A DNA stretch of 64,000 bases from Enterococcus_E cecorum_B (lineage in GTDB: Bacteria > Bacillota > Bacilli > Lactobacillales > Enterococcaceae): the NCBI GenBank assembly GCA_946499615.1, contig CAMMST010000001.1, forward strand, positions 1 through 64,000, in the 5' to 3' direction. Below are positions 61,218-64,000 of the stretch, in pieces. A model generated the notes under the pieces. The model was not told where the DNA came from, made no database searches, and was given only the letters and a program-made list of their open reading frames with translations. Numbering within the stretch: position 1 is the stretch's first letter; every line of letters begins with the position of its first letter. A program made the translations under genes and the position numbers.

Positions 61218-62509
61218 TTTCCTTTTTGTGGGACTTATTAAGAATATTTTTCGATTGTAGCGCTTGTTTATTAGGGTATCAAATTCTAGGGGGATTTTCT
61301 TTTTCTAAAAAGAAAATCAAATGGTTGGTCGTGATAGGAAGTATAATGATTCTTTATCTACTTTTTCTCGCTTCTTTTCCTTCAACTTATAAAGAGCCCT
61401 TGTGTATATTACTTTTTTCATTAATTCATCTATTAGTTGAACCACCCAATCGCAAACGTGCCCTAGCAATCTATCCGTTTATCTACCTAGCAACTTCAGC
61501 TATTTCAGTAACCCTACTTATGTTTGAAGGAGTTTTAATAAACGGAAAAATCATTCATTTGATTTATAGTGATTTTTATTCTTTTCTACTTGTAAATGCC
61601 TGTATGCTCGCCATTCTATCCGGTATTTTATATTACCGTAAGAAATACAATGCCAATCCAATTGAATTAACTATCAGGCAATATATCATTTTCTACACAA
61701 AAGTTTTTGCAACAGTTATCATTCTTGGTGCTTGGCAATATGTTGCCATTCATTTTGACAATTCAAGAACATTCGTAGCTATTGGTAGTTGCACTTCTAT
61801 CGCTTGTCTGCTACTCCTATATTTAGTTGTTTACCAAGCATTCTTAAATACAAATCGGCGCTTATTAGAGGAAAAACAAAGATTACAAGATAAATTTTAT
61901 CAAATGCAGCAGGTATATTTAAAAAATAAAATCAAACAAGATAAGCAACTCAGAAAATTTCGTCATGACTACCAAGCACATATGATTATCTTAAACACAC
62001 TTATCGAAAAGCAGGACTATACTGTTCTAAAAAATTATCTAAAAAAAATGAACGAATATTCGTTACTCGAAAATCAAAAAAGATATACTGGTAATTTGAT
62101 TATAGATTCTTTACTAGAAAATTCATTGGGTCAAGCCAAAAGTAAAGGAATCAAGGTAACAATTTATGGGCATTTACCACTTGAACTAGAAACCGATTCT
62201 TATGATTTAAGCGTTGTTTTCTACAATTTATTTAAAAATGCCTTAGAAGCAGCCGAGAAAATGCCCGTAAATCAGCGGTGGATTGAAATTACAGTCAGCG
62301 AATTTACCAAATGTCGTCCTTATCTAAGTATAGTCAATCCCGTGAATCACCCAATTAAAATTGAGGACAACACAATTGTTACCTCTAAACATGATACAAT
62401 TAATCATGGATTGGGCCTAAGAAATGTCAAAGATATTGCTAAAAAATACGATAATCAATTCAATTTGTTTTATAAACAAGGAACTGTTATTGCTGAAATT
62501 TTCCTTTAG
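61202..62509 (+). CDS. AgrC/ComD-type sensor histidine kinase
   Basis: 435 residues. Six or seven membrane helices in about 1-215, then a coiled segment, the H-box KFRHDYQAHM (near 260, phospho-accepting His), and an HPK10-type ATPase domain with NLFKNALEAAEK (N-box) and NHGLGLRNVKDI (G-box). Kinases of this class usually sense extracellular peptides through the membrane domain. It is translated together with the LytTR regulator. The peptide gene at 62626 lies just downstream, as in ComCDE or agr-like loci, although no AgrB-like processing enzyme is seen. Confidence 0.9.
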   Translation: MEKYLISFLWDLLRIFFDCSACLLGYQILGGFSFSKKKIKWLVVIGSIMILYLLFLASFPSTYKEPLCILLFSLIHLLVEPPNRKRALAIYPFIYLATSAISVTLLMFEGVLINGKIIHLIYSDFYSFLLVNACMLAILSGILYYRKKYNANPIELTIRQYIIFYTKVFATVIILGAWQYVAIHFDNSRTFVAIGSCTSIACLLLLYLVVYQAFLNTNRRLLEEKQRLQDKFYQMQQVYLKNKIKQDKQLRKFRHDYQAHMIILNTLIEKQDYTVLKNYLKKMNEYSLLENQKRYTGNLIIDSLLENSLGQAKSKGIKVTIYGHLPLELETDSYDLSVVFYNLFKNALEAAEKMPVNQRWIEITVSEFTKCRPYLSIVNPVNHPIKIEDNTIVTSKHDTINHGLGLRNVKDIAKKYDNQFNLFYKQGTVIAEIFL

Positions 62510-62522
62510 TCTTTATCTTAAC

Positions 62523-62592
62523 TGTCATTCACCACAGATTTAATGTTGTTGAGCAAACTCCTTATAGTCAAAAATAAAAACGGTGCTAAACT
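62523..62592 (+). promoter_or_regulatory. LytTR-type promoter C (peptide gene)
   Basis: TGTCATTCA (62523-62531), 12 bp, TGTTGTTGA (62544-62552), 12 bp to -35 TAGTCA (62565-62570), 16-bp spacer, -10 TAAACT (62587-62592). It is the third member of the promoter set, in the orientation of the peptide gene. Confidence 0.75.
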
Positions 62593-62625
62593 AGTCATAT
62601 CAAGAGCTAGTAGGAGGGAATAGTT

Positions 62626-62685
62626 ATGATGTTATGGATAAATGATCTTACTTGGTTTTTTGAATGGTTTCGAGGAAAAAAGTAA
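62626..62685 (+). CDS. 19-residue Trp-rich peptide under LytTR-type promoter
   Basis: The product is MMLWINDLTWFFEWFRGKK. AGGAGGG lies seven bases before the ATG, a LytTR-type promoter upstream and a strong hairpin downstream. Three Trp and three Phe on a helix with a GKK tail make it amphipathic and membrane-active in character. No leader, double-glycine site or Cys is present, so if exported it would be leaderless or cut by a membrane protease. It may be an autoinducer for the adjacent kinase, an antimicrobial or toxin peptide, or both. No known family is recognised; the short length leaves some risk that it is not translated. Confidence 0.65.
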   Translation: MMLWINDLTWFFEWFRGKK

Positions 62686-62708
62686 GTTGGATATTTCAAT
62701 TATAAAGA

Positions 62709-62750
62709 AATCGCACAATTGTTGGTGAAACATTTGTGCGATTATTTATT
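62709..62750 (+). terminator. Terminator of the peptide gene
   Basis: AATCGCACAATTGTT pairs with AACATTTGTGCGATT (one mismatch, 5-base loop) and is followed by ATTTATTACTT. The stem is strong, the T tract moderate. Confidence 0.75.
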
Positions 62751-62783
62751 ACTTAGGATAACCATAAAAGGCTTTTTATGGCA

Positions 62784-63329
62784 CTATGATTCTCTCATCA
62801 CAAACCAATGAATGACAAGTAGTAACCATAATATCAAGCCGATATATGTCTCGCAAACGGAGGTATAGCTAATCAAATAGAAAAATACGCTACTAAGAGT
62901 AATCACTTCTGAAACAATTATTTTTTCACGCGGTAGGAAACGAGAATCTTTAAACCAAGCGTAAAAATATAAAATCATTAATAAAATTTCGAGTACAATC
63001 ACTAAAGCTGACACAAATAACGGCAAGGTCTTGAATGCATCTTTTTCTAAATAGGCCAATTGAAAAGCGACCGTGGACATGATTAGATATTCCCATCTTA
63101 CCGGCAGAGAGGGCTGTTTTTGTTTGACGAAACGCTTGGTCCAGATATAGAAACGATAACAACTTAATCCCGCACTCAACCATAGCAAAATACCTATAGC
63201 TACCATATTAACTCCATCAAACAAGCTCCCCACACTCACAAGTAAAAAGCAAGCCAAATCCACATATGGCGTTTGATATTTTTGTGAGATAAAAAGATAA
63301 AATACACCAAATACTATCATCCACAACAA
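62784..63329 (-). CDS. Hypothetical membrane protein
   Basis: 181 residues with about six transmembrane helices and basic loops (WTKRFVKQKQPSLPVRWEY). No family recognised. A TTG at 63329 sits six bases after GGAGGGG and is preferred; an ATG three codons later is farther from it. It is convergent with the peptide gene. A role in the peptide system is possible by location only. Confidence 0.6.
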   Translation of the reverse strand: MLWMIVFGVFYLFISQKYQTPYVDLACFLLVSVGSLFDGVNMVAIGILLWLSAGLSCYRFYIWTKRFVKQKQPSLPVRWEYLIMSTVAFQLAYLEKDAFKTLPLFVSALVIVLEILLMILYFYAWFKDSRFLPREKIIVSEVITLSSVFFYLISYTSVCETYIGLILWLLLVIHWFVMRES

Positions 63330-63397
63330 TTTTTACCCCTCCACTCTCTAATTATTTTCTTAAAATTATTGTAACAAAAAAACATTTATTACAAATA

Positions 63398-63434
63398 ACA
63401 AAAAGAAGAACCCTCAATGATAGGATTCTTCTCT
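63398..63434 (-). terminator. Terminator of the CPBP protease gene
   Basis: On the minus strand GAAGAATCC and GGGTTCTTC arms are followed by TTTTTG. Confidence 0.85.
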
Positions 63435-63444
63435 ACATTATTTC

Positions 63445-64000
63445 TTACATCACTAACAATGCCACAAAACCGATTAAATTATTTAAGAAGTGGACTGTAA
63501 TACTTTCATTTAAGTTTTCGTGACGTGCATAGGTAGCGGTCAAAATCAAACTCATCACTAAGTAAATCAGTACATTCCATTCGAGCGTTTGCATATGTAA
63601 CAGTGTAAAGATAAGCGTTGCTACAATAAATGCCACTTTTTTATTACGAATCGTCTGAAACACTAGCGAGCGACAAAAAAATTCTTCTGCTATTGGTGCC
63701 ACAATCAAAATCATCAGTCCCATATACCAACGTGGCAGACTATTCATAGATTGCTCGATTACCTGTTGATTAACTGTATTACCAGAAATGCCTAGAAACT
63801 GAAAGATTAATTGTAAAGCGAGTTGTGAAATATAGGTTAAGGCAAACATCCCTAAAATAAATTTCCAGTTTTGTTTCGTAATCGTTTGACGCAGTGGCTT
63901 TAGCGAACCATTCTTTCTAGCAAGATAGCAGGCAACACTCACAACTATCCACATCAATAAAACGCCAATTGCTAATACAAATGATTGATTATCCGATATT
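63445..64000 (-). CDS. CPBP family intramembrane metalloprotease, N-terminus beyond the window
   Basis: The frame is open to the right edge (185 codons seen). Family motifs: APIAEEFFCRSLVF (EExxxR, metal ligands), FTLLHMQ with the second-motif His, and VHFLNNLIGF (HxxxN). Such CAAX-processing-like proteases act in the membrane; in Firmicutes several handle bacteriocin immunity or small-peptide processing. Its closeness to the Trp-rich peptide and LytTR locus is suggestive only. The first in-frame ATG inside the window is not the start because the coding frame continues upstream with hydrophobic residues. Confidence 0.85.
   Translation of the reverse strand, partial: ISDNQSFVLAIGVLLMWIVVSVACYLARKNGSLKPLRQTITKQNWKFILGMFALTYISQLALQLIFQFLGISGNTVNQQVIEQSMNSLPRWYMGLMILIVAPIAEEFFCRSLVFQTIRNKKVAFIVATLIFTLLHMQTLEWNVLIYLVMSLILTATYARHENLNESITVHFLNNLIGFVALLVM

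Overview
The window is AT-rich Gram-positive DNA from the Lactobacillales, most likely an Enterococcus-type gut bacterium. The evidence is RpoB and RpoC proteins of enterococcal length (about 1200 and 1218 residues), MenA with a polyprenyl diphosphate synthase but no visible respiratory cluster, a bile salt hydrolase, an Apf-type wall hydrolase and a Cys-Gln thioester adhesin. The species is not resolved. No rRNA, tRNA, CRISPR array, intact insertion sequence or phage gene was found.

Layout. 0-13 kb: a thioester surface adhesin cut by the window edge, a TetR regulator, a YczE-type membrane protein, an adenosine deaminase remnant, a Crp/Fnr regulator behind a YdbS-YdbT PH-domain pair, nagB flanked by two MazEF-type modules, a split chromate transporter, a GntR regulator and a secreted protein with a sortase-like domain. 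13-20 kb: menA diverging from a prenyl synthase gene, a bile salt hydrolase, and a MacB-type efflux operon whose adaptor gene carries a one-base frameshift. 20-31 kb: a PcsB-like M23 hydrolase, a GH65 phosphorylase with beta-phosphoglucomutase behind a TreR-like operator, a Fic protein, an Apf-type hydrolase, an ECF-type membrane protein, treR, and two frameshifted small genes. 31-42 kb: a short-peptide/ABC exporter/ArsR-like cassette, a GNAT enzyme, MazG-like, PepSY-like and BioY genes, a sigma factor fused to glycosidase debris, a glycosyltransferase, an isolated DXS-like transketolase and an AraC regulator. 42-50 kb: rpoC and rpoB. 50-64 kb: an AAA ATPase behind four 40-bp repeats, an MFS transporter and an MFS remnant, two ABC-2 transporter operons, a LytTR two-component system, a 19-residue Trp-rich peptide gene, and a CPBP protease gene running off the right edge.

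The most notable result is a local regulon at 53-63 kb. Three promoters share one layout: two 9-bp direct repeats of the form TGTYRTTYA-N12-TGYTGTTSA (21-bp period), 12 bp to a -35 box, then a -10 box. They drive the two ABC operons and the gene for MMLWINDLTWFFEWFRGKK. The LytTR regulator/AgrC-type kinase pair encoded between them has its own ordinary promoter and is the obvious candidate to bind the repeats. I infer a peptide-linked signalling, toxin or self-protection module.

A second candidate peptide system lies at 30.9-33.8 kb. It holds a 19-codon gene (MKSIKQVNKKDEVIIIVIK, resembling SHP pheromone precursors), a terminator-like hairpin, an ABC exporter, an ArsR-like regulator and a perfect 18-bp palindrome upstream.

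Several genes carry single-base frameshifts, mostly in short T or A runs. This is either real decay or phase variation, or base errors in the assembly, and it should be settled from reads before functional conclusions are drawn.
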